Shown: positions 35,748 through 44,928 of the stretch, piece after piece
How positions within the stretch are numbered: position 1 is the stretch's first letter
Layout of the letters: every line of letters starts with the position of its first letter
Source of the DNA: Lachnospiraceae bacterium
GTDB taxonomy: Bacteria; Bacillota; Clostridia; Lachnospirales; Lachnospiraceae
Direction: 5' to 3'
Assembly: GCA_022793065.1 (NCBI GenBank)
Contig: JAAWCE010000002.1
Span: 1 to 64,000 of the forward strand
Length of the DNA: 64,000 nt
Position numbers and translations under genes: made by a program
The notes under the pieces: generated by a model
The model's input: only the letters and a program-made list of their open reading frames with translations
Databases searched by the model: none
Told to the model about the DNA's origin: nothing

Positions 35748-36413
35748 ATGGTCACAATCTTAAAAGAGACGCCGCTGGAACCTATTACATTAATGGGGGA
35801 GCGCGCAGGGGTGTGCTGGGGAGCGGATATCCGTGATAATGACAAAAATTATAAGCGGGGGCTGGACTGCATTGTGTCAGGACATCACCGTGTGATGGAA
35901 TATGTCAATGTGGAAATGATATTGGATGGGTATTCCGCTCGTGTAATCCGGGAATGGTATACCCATATCGGCGGGGCGCCCACTAGGCTTCAGGCCAGTA
36001 CAAGATATATTAATTACAAGGATTTTGCTTACGTTGTGCCGCCGGCCATTGAGGGAAATGAAGAGGCGAAGAGAATTTACACAGATACGATGAAAGCGAT
36101 TACCCAGGCAGCGGGGCGTCTGGAGGAAGCGTGCGGAATTTCCAGGGAAGATGCAGCTATGCTTTTGCCCCTGGGGATGACAACCAAAATTGTAGACAAA
36201 AGGAATGTCCGAAATCTGATTGAGATGTCTCATCAAAGGCTGTGTACCAGAGCTTTTTGGGAGTACAGGCGCCTGATGGGAGATATTATGGAAGCATTAG
36301 GGGCATATTCGGAGGAATGGCGTTATCTGGTGGAGCACTATTTTGTTCCCAAATGTGAGGTGGCAGGATACTGCACGGAAAAAAAGAGCTGCGGCAGAAA
36401 AGAAAAAAGATAG
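35748..36413 (+). CDS. thyX: Flavin-dependent thymidylate synthase, variant motif
   Basis: A 221-residue protein of the ThyX family, which methylates dUMP using methylene-tetrahydrofolate and FADH2. Family features are SGHHRVMEYVNVEMIL, REWYTHI...LQASTRYINY and the C-terminal RNLIEMSHQRLCTRAFWEYR, which contains the dUMP/FAD-binding pattern. The classical RHRxxS signature is not kept: the aligned stretch reads WYTHIGGAPTRLQASTRY, with the first arginines replaced and a small insertion. This may be a recognised clostridial variant. ATG at 35748 has AAAGGA; the frame extends upstream to 35637 but begins before the promoter. Unusual basic tail EKKSCGRKEKR. Confidence 0.85.
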   Translation: MVTILKETPLEPITLMGERAGVCWGADIRDNDKNYKRGLDCIVSGHHRVMEYVNVEMILDGYSARVIREWYTHIGGAPTRLQASTRYINYKDFAYVVPPAIEGNEEAKRIYTDTMKAITQAAGRLEEACGISREDAAMLLPLGMTTKIVDKRNVRNLIEMSHQRLCTRAFWEYRRLMGDIMEALGAYSEEWRYLVEHYFVPKCEVAGYCTEKKSCGRKEKR

Positions 36414-36417
36414 AGAA

Positions 36418-36583
36418 GCGCCGCAGTGGAGAGACAGTACTGGAATCGTCCAGCTAAGAAATATCAAGAGTTTAAAAACAGTCTCGGAACGAAGGCGCCC
36501 GGAAGGAAATTTTAGCTGTGTACTTTGCAGATGAAATTTTCTTCCCCTTAAGGGGCGCCGCAGTGGAGAGACAGTACTGGAAT
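36418..36583. repeat. GCGCC-bounded hairpin element with 29-bp direct repeats (copy 2)
   Basis: An exact 29-bp repeat at 36418-36446 and 36555-36583 flanks 108 bases. The insert opens CGTCCAGCTAAGAAA, as copy 1 does (CGTCCAGCTAGGAAA). It holds a hairpin from GGCGCC (36494-36499) and GGAAGGAAATTT (from 36501) to AAATTTTCTTCC (36534-36545) and GGCGCC (36554-36559), which overlaps the right repeat. Both repeats begin GCGCCG. As in copy 1, the right repeat runs directly into AGGAGAAA, the SD of the next gene. The repeat sequence itself differs from that of copy 1. Confidence 0.75.
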
Positions 36584-36597
36584 AGGAGAAAAAAATT

Positions 36598-37548
36598 ATG
36601 CTTAAGAAACAACAGAAGACAAATGAAATCTGGATTCCTCACAGGGCGGACCCGTATGTATACCGTCACGGGGATGGGATGTATTATTTTATGGCTACGG
36701 TTCCTGAGTACGATCGGATTATAATACGGGGCGGAAGGAGTTTGGAGGCTTTAAAGGACGCGGAAGAGATCGTCATTTGGACCAGGCATGAGAAGGGAAA
36801 TATGGGTGCGCACATATGGGCGCCGGAATTACATTATCTGGACGGAAAATGGTATATTTATTTTGCAGCGGGAGATGCTGAGGATCGCTGGAAAATTCGG
36901 CCTTATGTTTTGCGGTGCAAGGGCGGCGATCCTTTGCATGATCCGTGGGAGGAAATGGGAATGATGCAATGTGCGGATGAGGATGAATTTTCTTTTCGCG
37001 CATTTTCGCTGGACGGGACTGTTTTCGAGAATAAAGGTCAATACTATTATGTGTGGGCGGAAAAAGTGGGAGTGGGCAAAATGATTTCCAACTTATATAT
37101 TGCACGCATGGAATCGCCTGTAAAGCTTGCCACGGTTCAGGTGTTGCTGTGTACGCCGGATTATGAATGGGAGCGGAGAGGATTTTGGGTCAATGAAGGG
37201 CCGGCGGTAATGAAGCAAGGGGGAAGAATTTTTGTGACCTATTCTGCCAGCGATACGGGTCCTAATTATTGTATGGGAATGTTATCCATTGATGAGAAAG
37301 CGGATATGCTGGATCCTCGCATGTGGAGTAAACGGCGTGTTCCGGTTCTGGTTACGGATGAAGAAAAAGGGATATATGGGCCGGGGCATAACTCCTTTAC
37401 AGTGGACGAGGATGGGGATTGGGTTGTGGTTTTTCATGCCAGGACAGGAAAAGACATACAGGGAGATCCTTTGGATGACCCCAACAGACATGCCATGCTT
37501 CGGAACATTGTGTGGGGCACGGACGGGGAGCCCGGATTCATTCTGTGA
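36598..37548 (+). CDS. Glycoside hydrolase family 43 enzyme (arabinofuranosidase-like)
   Basis: A 316-residue five-bladed propeller glycosidase. The catalytic base is D18 in HRADPYVYRH. IWAPELHYLDGKWYIYFAA (about 73-91) is the typical second blade, with the transition-state aspartate nearby, and the acid E lies in VNEGPAVM (about 197-203). YGPGHNSFTVDEDG completes the pattern. No signal peptide, so it probably acts in the cytoplasm on imported arabino- or xylo-oligosaccharides. The SD AGGAG is directly joined to the right end of the repeat element. No transporter or regulator for sugars is nearby. Confidence 0.88.
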   Translation: MLKKQQKTNEIWIPHRADPYVYRHGDGMYYFMATVPEYDRIIIRGGRSLEALKDAEEIVIWTRHEKGNMGAHIWAPELHYLDGKWYIYFAAGDAEDRWKIRPYVLRCKGGDPLHDPWEEMGMMQCADEDEFSFRAFSLDGTVFENKGQYYYVWAEKVGVGKMISNLYIARMESPVKLATVQVLLCTPDYEWERRGFWVNEGPAVMKQGGRIFVTYSASDTGPNYCMGMLSIDEKADMLDPRMWSKRRVPVLVTDEEKGIYGPGHNSFTVDEDGDWVVVFHARTGKDIQGDPLDDPNRHAMLRNIVWGTDGEPGFIL

Positions 37549-37593
37549 CAGGGGAGATTATGGGGGAGAAAGGTGAAATTTTTCCAGTAAGCC

Positions 37594-37620
37594 TAAAGTA
37601 TTTTATTCCATTGCCGATAA
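37594..37620 (+). promoter_or_regulatory. Sigma-28 (FliA/SigD) promoter of the flgM operon
   Basis: TAAA (37594-37597), exactly 15 bases, GCCGATAA (37613-37620): a full match to the flagellar sigma consensus. The start point would be near 37628, about 125 bases before flgM. Confidence 0.9.
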
Positions 37621-37752
37621 TCTTAATAAGCAATGTAAGGAACATGGAAACAATGTCTGCGGCGTTATTAAAATAAAGTGAAGGCTTCGGGAGCCAGAGT
37701 TTACGCAAGGCGGTTTCGGCAATTTTGTTCCTTGGAAAGGGAGGAATCAGAC

Positions 37753-38028
37753 ATGCGTGTTGAAGCATATAATCAGGTCCAACAGATTTATCAGACGAAA
37801 AAGGTGAACAAGTCTCAGCAGACCGGCAGCGTATCTCATGCCGACAAACTGCAGATCAGCGATTTCGGAAAGGAATTCCAGGCAGCAAAAAATGCAGTTG
37901 CCAGTGCGCCTGATATCAGAGAAGATGTGACGGCTCCCATCAAGGCACGGATACAGAACGGGACTTATGGTGTGGACAATATGACGTTTGCAGAGAAGCT
38001 CATGAGCAGATTTGACGAGATGATATAA
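37753..38028 (+). CDS. flgM: Anti-sigma-28 factor FlgM
   Basis: A 91-residue protein starting MRVEAYNQVQQIYQ after GGGAGG; the frame extends further upstream without an SD. The C-terminal half (IREDVTAPIKARIQNGTYGVDNMTFAEKLM) is the FlgM sigma-binding region, IxxRI..GxYxVD. It holds SigD inactive until the hook-basal body is complete. Driven by a sigma-28 promoter itself, it forms the usual feedback loop, and it heads the late flagellar operon. Confidence 0.93.
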   Translation: MRVEAYNQVQQIYQTKKVNKSQQTGSVSHADKLQISDFGKEFQAAKNAVASAPDIREDVTAPIKARIQNGTYGVDNMTFAEKLMSRFDEMI

Positions 38029-38105
38029 AGTCGTCTGTAAGTTATAAAATGCCGGATGGTCTGAAAACAGGCCAGGCTGGAGAGACTGATAGGAATTGAA
38101 AACGG

Positions 38106-38176
38106 CAGGTGTCCGTAAGGCACCCTTTCAGGACAAAAGAATTGTTTTGGAAGAAAGGGTGCGGGAAGGACACCTG
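38106..38176 (+). promoter_or_regulatory. Long symmetric hairpin between flgM and flgN
   Basis: CAGGTGTCC (38106-38114) pairs perfectly with 38168-38176, and GCACCCTTTC (38120-38129) with 38153-38162. The two stems are separated by a symmetric five-by-five internal loop, and a 23-base apical region follows. No T-tract follows, so it is not a standard terminator. It ends about 15 bases before the flgN SD region. RNase processing, attenuation or uncoupling of flgM from flgN levels are possible roles. Confidence 0.65.
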
Positions 38177-38205
38177 TAGAATTATTAACAGGAGGCAGGA
38201 GTCCC

Positions 38206-38724
38206 GTGGCGAGTTTAATGGAGAACCTGATAGAAGTGCTGGGTCAGGAATGCAAAGAATATGAAGGGCTTCTGTCTCTATCGCAGAAGAAGACACAGGT
38301 TATCGCGGGGGGTAATCTGGATGAATTGCAGAAAATCACGGACGATGAACAGAATTTGGTAAGCAGAGTGAATAACCTGGATAAAAAGCGGGTTGAAATC
38401 ACCAGGGATATTGCCAATGTGTTGAACAAGGATGTTGAAACAATGAAACTCTCTAACCTGATTCAAATGCTGGCCGGACGATCGGTGGAACAGGCGAAGC
38501 TGGCAGAGGTTCATGACAGGCTGCAGGCAGCGGTCAGAGAACTGCAGAGAGTAAACGAGCAGAACAGGGAACTGTTGGTAGACGCGCTGGAAATGGTAGA
38601 ATTTGAAATGAATCTGCTGCAGTCTATGAAGGCTGCGCCGGAGACTGCCAATTACACCAGGAACGCTTACAATTCCGGTGCGCAGATGGGTGTAACCAAC
38701 GGTAACTTTGACGCAAAGCAGTAA
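38206..38724 (+). CDS. flgN: FlgN-family flagellar chaperone
   Basis: A 172-residue mostly helical, coiled-coil protein of the FlgN family, which delivers the hook-filament junction proteins FlgK and FlgL to the export gate. It starts at a GTG after AGGAGGCAGGAG. LLSLSQKKTQVIAGGNLDELQKITDDEQNLV is the typical first hairpin. The C-terminal tail is polar and probably disordered. Its substrates are encoded directly downstream. Confidence 0.9.
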   Translation: MASLMENLIEVLGQECKEYEGLLSLSQKKTQVIAGGNLDELQKITDDEQNLVSRVNNLDKKRVEITRDIANVLNKDVETMKLSNLIQMLAGRSVEQAKLAEVHDRLQAAVRELQRVNEQNRELLVDALEMVEFEMNLLQSMKAAPETANYTRNAYNSGAQMGVTNGNFDAKQ

Positions 38725-38828
38725 CAGAAGCGTTACAGACCACGGCTTTATGGACAGAGTCGTGAAGGGCGGTCAGCGGCCGTCTCGCAGACAGACAACA
38801 ATCTTTGGAAAGCATTGAGGTGATTATT

Positions 38829-40625
38829 ATGCCATTAATGGGTAGTTTATACATCGGAGCATCAGGGTTACAGACCGGTCAAAATGCGCTGAATACGACA
38901 GCGCATAATCTTTCTAATATGGAGACTGTGGGCTATGTCAGGCAGCAGGTGCAGCAGGGCTCCAGAGCTTATGTCAAGTTATCTACCGATCCCAAATCTA
39001 TTGCAAATAAAGAATATGGACTGGGCGTATCATATACCCGTGTAAAACAGGTGCGAGATTATTTCTTAGACAAGACATATCGCAGAGAAAGCGGGCGCAG
39101 TATGTTCTATGAAGTGTCCACGGAAGTCATGGAAGAAGTGGAAAGCCAGTTGGGAGAGATGAACGGAGAAGCGTTCCAGAACACCATTGAAGACTTCTGG
39201 ACTTCTATACAGGAGTTGGCGAAAGATCCGGCCAGTTCCGTAACCCAGGGACTTATGGTACAGAGGGCGGAGGAATTTGTGCTGAGAGCCACCGCCGTAT
39301 ATGACGGCCTATGCTCCTATCAGGACAATTTGAATGTCCAAATCAAACAATATGTGGATAAAATTAACGCCTATGGTAAGCAGCTGACGGTTTTAAATGA
39401 TAAAATCCGTGAGATTGAAGCAGGGAATATAGAGCATGCAAACGACCTGAGAGACAGCAGAAATCAATTATTGGATGAACTGTCTGAGATGGCCAATATG
39501 AATTTCGGCGAGGATGTATACGGCAATATATGGGTGCAGATTGAGGGCGTGGACTTTGTAAAGGGCGACAGATGCTATCAGATGGAAGTGGATGTGGATC
39601 CGGCCACTGGATTTTATACGCCGTTTTGGCTAATGAACGCCACCTACACGGTCAACGAGGATGGTACCAAAGAGTACAATATTGACGGTGCGGAGGTGTT
39701 TGATTTAAGCCGCAAAGTTTCCACTGATTTAAATACGGATATCGGCGGGCTGAAGGCAATGCTTTTGGCAAGAGGGGATCACCGGGCGGATTATACTGAT
39801 ATTACCGAAGGAAAATATGATGATGTATCCCAATCGGTTATTATGAACATACAGGCGGAATTTGACCAGTTGATTCACAATGTGGCGGTGAAAGTAAACG
39901 AGATTCTTGGAAACGCAGCGGGCGCTAAGACGTTGGGAGCGGGAGAGACATTGACGGTGCCGGATGCAGACGGGAATATGATAACTTTGAAGGAAGGCGA
40001 TAAGTATTGGGAAGTGGATTCCAACGGCTATATGCGTAAGGATGACGGCAGCCCGATACAAATGTTTACCAGACTGGCTACGGACGGTTACCGGAAGGTG
40101 ACAGGTACGATTACAGATGCGGCAGGTAATACCACACAAAAAGAATATTGGATATATAATCCGGAAGTCTTAAACGGACCCAATGGTACTCCGGAGACAG
40201 AAACGCTGTATTCTGTTAAGAATCTGCAGGTTGATCCGGAGTTGGCGCAAAAGCCGGCAATGCTGGGATTTCGTCTGGAAGACGGTTCCGAAGATAAGGC
40301 TACGGCAGAAGCGCTGAAAGCGGCATTTATGGAAGAGAATTATACTTTGAATCCGAATGTAAAGAAGAAGACAACATTTGTGGATTATTATACGGATTTG
40401 GTGTCGCAAATTGCAAATACAGGGTATGTAAACAGGCGTATTCTTGAGAATCAGCAGAATACGGTGGAAGCGACCGAAAGTGCGAGACAGCAGGTAATCG
40501 GTGTGTCTTCCGACGAAGAATTATCCAATATGATTAGATTTCAGAACGCATATAATGCCTCCAGCCGTTACATCAATGTAGTGGATGAGATGCTGGAGCA
40601 TATTCTGAGTACACTTGGGGCATAA
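38829..40625 (+). CDS. flgK: Flagellar hook-associated protein 1 (first copy)
   Basis: A 598-residue FlgK. The N-terminal SLYIGASGLQTGQNALNTTAHNLSN is the flagellar rod/hook motif, with D0/D1 helices to about residue 260, a variable central domain, and the C-terminal NTVEATESARQQVIGVSSDEELSNMIRFQNAYNASSRYI...LEHIL that closes the coiled coil. ATG at 38829 follows GAGGTG; the open frame begins at a TTG upstream. Fifteen bases separate it from a second, different FlgK gene. Confidence 0.93.
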   Translation: MPLMGSLYIGASGLQTGQNALNTTAHNLSNMETVGYVRQQVQQGSRAYVKLSTDPKSIANKEYGLGVSYTRVKQVRDYFLDKTYRRESGRSMFYEVSTEVMEEVESQLGEMNGEAFQNTIEDFWTSIQELAKDPASSVTQGLMVQRAEEFVLRATAVYDGLCSYQDNLNVQIKQYVDKINAYGKQLTVLNDKIREIEAGNIEHANDLRDSRNQLLDELSEMANMNFGEDVYGNIWVQIEGVDFVKGDRCYQMEVDVDPATGFYTPFWLMNATYTVNEDGTKEYNIDGAEVFDLSRKVSTDLNTDIGGLKAMLLARGDHRADYTDITEGKYDDVSQSVIMNIQAEFDQLIHNVAVKVNEILGNAAGAKTLGAGETLTVPDADGNMITLKEGDKYWEVDSNGYMRKDDGSPIQMFTRLATDGYRKVTGTITDAAGNTTQKEYWIYNPEVLNGPNGTPETETLYSVKNLQVDPELAQKPAMLGFRLEDGSEDKATAEALKAAFMEENYTLNPNVKKKTTFVDYYTDLVSQIANTGYVNRRILENQQNTVEATESARQQVIGVSSDEELSNMIRFQNAYNASSRYINVVDEMLEHILSTLGA

Positions 40626-40639
40626 AGGAGGCGTAGGTA

Positions 40640-42631
40640 ATGTCATCAACATTTTTTGGATTAAATATAGCATATACAGGTTTGTTGGCCAGCAATGCGG
40701 CGTTAAATACGACCTCTAACAATATAGCAAACGTACAGACAGAAGGATATAGCAGACAGCAAGTGACCCAACAGGCGGCAAGCGCCCTGAAAGTATTTCA
40801 GACATACGGCTGTGCGGGCGCAGGTGTGGAAACTTTGGCAATAGAGCGTGTTCGGGATGAATTTTATGATTTCAGATATTGGAGCAACAATGCCAAAGTA
40901 GGAGAATATGGACAGAAACAGTACTATATGCAGCAGATAGAGGCATATTTTGACGATAACGGTAAAAATGCCGGATTTAAGACGGTATTTGATCAGATGA
41001 TGATAACCGGACTGCAGGCGTGGATGAACAATCCGGACGATGTGGCTACCAAACAGCAGTTTATCGGTTTTGCAGGTTCCCTGGCGGAGTATTTTAACGG
41101 TGTGGCGGGAAATATGCAGAAGGTGCAGAAAGACGCCAATCAGGAAATTAAGCTGAAAATTGATGAAATCAATTCCATAGCGGGTGAAATTGCCACTTTG
41201 GATAAACAAATTAACACCATTGAATTGTCCGGCACGCCGGCCAACGAGCTTCGGGACAGGAGAGAGCTGCTGATTGATCAGTTATCACAAATCGTTGACA
41301 CCGAAGTTCAGGAGATTCCAATCATTGATAAGAACATGCCGGACAGGGAGACCGGCGCCAACAGGTATATTGTCAAAATTGCCGGGGGGCAGACATTGGT
41401 GGACGGGAATGATTATAAGAGTTTGGAATGTGTGGCCAGGAAGGACTTCGAGAAAGTCAACCAGTCTGATATTGACGGTTTGTATGACGTATATTGGGGA
41501 GACGGACAGAAATTTAACCTTTACAGCGGCGCTATGGGCGGAGAGTTGAAGGGTCTGGTAGATCTGAGGGATGGTAATAACGGAGAAAGTTTTGCAGGAC
41601 AGGTAACAGGTGTGGGATCGGTTACTACAAACGGCGTAACACAAAGTACAGTTACCATTGATGTAAATAAGCACTATTTGACGGATTTAAATAAGTGTAA
41701 CCTTTCCGATCAGGGAGGTGTGATTAAGCTGGGAAATCAGGAATTTTATTATGATTCCTGGACATATAGCGTTAGCTATGATAATAATGGGGAGCCCAAT
41801 TACAGCTATACTTTTACGATTTCAGGTCCTGAGAAGAACGGTACGAAGACGGTGATCGGCGGTATGGAGGGCAAGACGGCTACCATAGGTACCAGTATTA
41901 ACTATCAGGGAGTGCCCTATTATATGGCGCAGATGAATGAGTGGGTCAGAACTTTTTCACAGAAGTTTAATGATATTATCACCAGCGGTTATTCCGGAAC
42001 CGAGCAGGGAATCAAAATGTTTACCGCAAGTATGCCCACGGATGATAAGCAGTATAACCTTCCGGATGACAAGCGGTATGACACGGAGAGTTATGAAGCT
42101 TATCTTGAGAGAGTAAAAGCACTGGAAGCAGGGGGCATGTCCACGGCAGATGCTATGGAAGCTGCAAAGCTGACTGTATCCGTAGGTATGAACAATGTAA
42201 CGGAAGACAGCTATTTTATGATGACGGCGCTGAATGTGGATATATTGACGGCTTTGGAACTTGATCCAAGTCGTCTGGCAAATAAAAAAGAACTGGGCGA
42301 TGGTGTGGAACAGAACGACTTGCTGGAAGACATAAAAGATCTGGCTTCCGACAAGGGGACAATGAGTTTCCGCGGCAGTTCGGCGTCAGAATTCTTACAG
42401 TGTATTTTATCTGATATCGCGTTGAACGCCAGAAGAGCGGAGACATTTTATCAAAGTTTCAGCGATATTGCATACACCGTTGACACACAGAGGAATTCCA
42501 TTTCCGGTGTGGACGAAGATGAAGAAGCTATCAATCTGGTGAAATTCCAGAACGGATATAATCTGGCATGTAAGATGATACAGACATTGTCGGAAGTATA
42601 TGACAGACTGATACTGCAGACAGGTGTATAG
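40640..42631 (+). CDS. flgK: Flagellar hook-associated protein 1 (second copy)
   Basis: A 663-residue FlgK paralogue: FFGLNIAYTGLLASNAALNTTSNNIANVQTEGYSRQ at the start and DEDEEAINLVKFQNGYNLACKMIQTLSEVYDRLI at the end. Ends are alike between the two copies, but the central region differs and is longer. A perfect AAAGGAGG SD precedes the ATG. Tandem flgK genes suggest either a two-protein junction zone or environment-specific variants. Confidence 0.92.
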   Translation: MSSTFFGLNIAYTGLLASNAALNTTSNNIANVQTEGYSRQQVTQQAASALKVFQTYGCAGAGVETLAIERVRDEFYDFRYWSNNAKVGEYGQKQYYMQQIEAYFDDNGKNAGFKTVFDQMMITGLQAWMNNPDDVATKQQFIGFAGSLAEYFNGVAGNMQKVQKDANQEIKLKIDEINSIAGEIATLDKQINTIELSGTPANELRDRRELLIDQLSQIVDTEVQEIPIIDKNMPDRETGANRYIVKIAGGQTLVDGNDYKSLECVARKDFEKVNQSDIDGLYDVYWGDGQKFNLYSGAMGGELKGLVDLRDGNNGESFAGQVTGVGSVTTNGVTQSTVTIDVNKHYLTDLNKCNLSDQGGVIKLGNQEFYYDSWTYSVSYDNNGEPNYSYTFTISGPEKNGTKTVIGGMEGKTATIGTSINYQGVPYYMAQMNEWVRTFSQKFNDIITSGYSGTEQGIKMFTASMPTDDKQYNLPDDKRYDTESYEAYLERVKALEAGGMSTADAMEAAKLTVSVGMNNVTEDSYFMMTALNVDILTALELDPSRLANKKELGDGVEQNDLLEDIKDLASDKGTMSFRGSSASEFLQCILSDIALNARRAETFYQSFSDIAYTVDTQRNSISGVDEDEEAINLVKFQNGYNLACKMIQTLSEVYDRLILQTGV

Positions 42632-42845
42632 GCGAGGAACGGATTCCAATGCCAAAAATATTGATTGGTATGCGTAAAAATTGTACACACAATGATAGAA
42701 AAGCGTGCCAGGAGGTATAAGAGGCTGAGAGAAAAGCCTTAGACAATGGCGTCCGTCAGAAGCGGACAAAAGTTGAATAGATGGAAAATGAAAATGGTTC
42801 CACATACAGAATGAAAGTCCGCAGAAGGCGGGACAGGAGGTATCA

Positions 42846-44441
42846 ATGAGAATAACAAATAAAATTATACAGCGCAACAATCTGTCCAATATTAACACAA
42901 ACAAGATTTACCAGGATAAGCTTAGTACGCAGATGTCCACACAGAAGAAGATTAACCGGCCTTCCGATGATCCGGTAATTGCAATCAGGGCATTGCGTCT
43001 CAGGAGCAATGTAAATGAGATTACACAGTATTACAGCAAAAATATTCCGGATGCGGAAAGCTGGCTGAGCGTAACGGAAGCGGGACTGAAAAATCTGTCC
43101 CAGATTATGACCAATATGATTACCCAGTGTACCAAAGGTTCCAATGGCCCGTTGAAATCCTCTGACCGTCAGATTATTCTGGAAGAGCTCAGGGGATTGG
43201 GAGATGAAGTATATTCCACAGGAGATGCGGATTATGCAGGCAGGTATGTATTCACCGGTTTCAGAACGGATACCCCTTTAAGTTTTATGAAGGAAGAGAA
43301 GGGATTAAAATATACAATTACGGAGCAGTTGGATAACACTGCAATTGACAGCGTTACAAAGGTGAAGACAGGAAATCTTCTGGATATTAATTCCAGCAAT
43401 TACAATGACCCGGCTATGGCTGGAATTGATGAAAAAGATGTGGATTCCGTGGAGTGTTATCGTATCAGGCTGGCGTATAATAATTGTCTGGAAGACGGAA
43501 CAAACGTTAAAATAGAATATACGGATTCCAGCCAGAACCCGCCTGTGAAAGTTACCTGGCCGGGCAACGGTGTCAATATCACCACGAAACATTCCTATGA
43601 AGATCCTTATACTGAGGCTGCAAATGATGACGATGCGGTGATATATGTTCCTGAGACCGGGGAATTGCTGTTGGGGAAGAATCGTTACGGCGAGTTGATG
43701 GGGACGAAGGATCAGGATAGCAGCCCTGAGAATGAGGCGGAGATTCGTGTGACATACGAAAAGAGTGATTGGCTGAAAGGGGATTTGCGGCCGGAACATT
43801 ATTTCTATTGTACCAGTCAGGATATGAATGACCCTCAGGCGAAACCTGTTACCTATAATGAAAACTATTTGGATGTGAAAGCGGAGCGCCAGGTCATTGA
43901 ATATGATGTTGGATTTAATCAGACCATTCAGGTAAACTCCACTGCCGACGAATGTTTCCAGCACAATGTGGGCAGAGAGGTGGATGATATTGTAAATGCC
44001 ATGCAGGACGTGCTTGATTTGGAAAGTGTAAAAGCTAAGATTGAGGAAATTATGAAAAGCTTTGACACTGATAAGGAAGGGGCTGCAAATGCGGCGGATA
44101 TTGCCACACTGAACAAACAGTTAGATGCGGTGAATAAGGCGCTGACATACGCAAAGGAAAAGGAGCAAAAGCTTTTTGAGAAAGGTATCACTACCTTCCA
44201 GAAGCATTTGGATGATGCAAATCTCTGCATTACCGATTGCGGAACCAGAAGCCGGAAGCTTTCTCTGATTAAGAACCGTATGGAGAATCAGAAGACAACA
44301 TTTGACACGCTGAAAAGCGATAATGAAGACGTGGATATTACTGAGGTAGCCATTAACTTGAACAGCGCCGAACTTACGTATAATGCGGCATTGATGGCAA
44401 CGGGAAAGGTGACACAGAGTACGCTGATCAACTACATTTAA
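42846..44441 (+). CDS. flgL: Flagellar hook-associated protein 3
   Basis: A 531-residue FlgL, longer than the roughly 300 residues common in the family. The N-terminus MRITNKIIQRNNLSNINTN with KINRPSDDPVIAIRALRLRS is typical, and the C-terminus ends DITEVAINLNSAELTYNAAL. The extra length lies in a surface-exposed central domain (about 150-400). GACAGGAGG precedes the ATG. The 214-base gap upstream contains a small GTCCG/CGGAC hairpin and no clear gene. Confidence 0.92.
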   Translation: MRITNKIIQRNNLSNINTNKIYQDKLSTQMSTQKKINRPSDDPVIAIRALRLRSNVNEITQYYSKNIPDAESWLSVTEAGLKNLSQIMTNMITQCTKGSNGPLKSSDRQIILEELRGLGDEVYSTGDADYAGRYVFTGFRTDTPLSFMKEEKGLKYTITEQLDNTAIDSVTKVKTGNLLDINSSNYNDPAMAGIDEKDVDSVECYRIRLAYNNCLEDGTNVKIEYTDSSQNPPVKVTWPGNGVNITTKHSYEDPYTEAANDDDAVIYVPETGELLLGKNRYGELMGTKDQDSSPENEAEIRVTYEKSDWLKGDLRPEHYFYCTSQDMNDPQAKPVTYNENYLDVKAERQVIEYDVGFNQTIQVNSTADECFQHNVGREVDDIVNAMQDVLDLESVKAKIEEIMKSFDTDKEGAANAADIATLNKQLDAVNKALTYAKEKEQKLFEKGITTFQKHLDDANLCITDCGTRSRKLSLIKNRMENQKTTFDTLKSDNEDVDITEVAINLNSAELTYNAALMATGKVTQSTLINYI

Positions 44442-44462
44442 GCGATAGAGGAGCTTAGGAAT

Positions 44463-44927
44463 ATGAAGATTCAGACAAAAGTGTTTGGAGAAATAGAAAT
44501 CTCGGAAGATAAGGTAATTACTTTTGTAAATGGAATTGTGGGTTTCCCGGAATTAAAGCGTTTTGTACTGCTTCATGATGAAGAAAAGGGAACGGGTGCG
44601 GGCATCCGTTTCCTACAGTCCATAGATGAACCTGGTTTTGCCATGCCGGTTATGGATCCGTTGGTGGTAAAGCCGGATTATGACCCCAGGGTAAGCGATG
44701 ATTTGCTTGCGCAGTTGGGGAAAATCTCATCTGAAAATTTGTTGGTTTTGGTAACGGTAACGGTGCCCGGTGATTTGACGAAAATGAGTGTGAATCTGCA
44801 AGGACCTGTGATTATTAACGCGGAAGAGCACAAGGGCAGTCAAATGATTGTGGAGAATAAAGAGTATCCTGTCAAGTTCCCTATCTATGAGATTTTGCAG
44901 GCAGGGACGGGAAAGGCAGGTGTGTAA
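44463..44927 (+). CDS. fliW: Flagellar assembly factor FliW (CsrA antagonist)
   Basis: A 154-residue FliW: KVFGEIEISEDKVITFVNGIVGFPELKRFVLL at the start and NLQGPVIINAEEHKGSQMI at the end. FliW binds CsrA allosterically and is displaced by flagellin, so free flagellin frees CsrA to repress hag translation. The csrA start codon is one base after its stop. Two flagellin genes with candidate CsrA sites lie 4-6 kb downstream. Confidence 0.95.
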   Translation: MKIQTKVFGEIEISEDKVITFVNGIVGFPELKRFVLLHDEEKGTGAGIRFLQSIDEPGFAMPVMDPLVVKPDYDPRVSDDLLAQLGKISSENLLVLVTVTVPGDLTKMSVNLQGPVIINAEEHKGSQMIVENKEYPVKFPIYEILQAGTGKAGV

Positions 44928-44928
44928 A

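Noticed and set aside
42632..42845. Possible 22-codon peptide (MENENGSTYRMK...) before flgL
   Set aside because: No SD, and its end overlaps the flgL SD; looks incidental.
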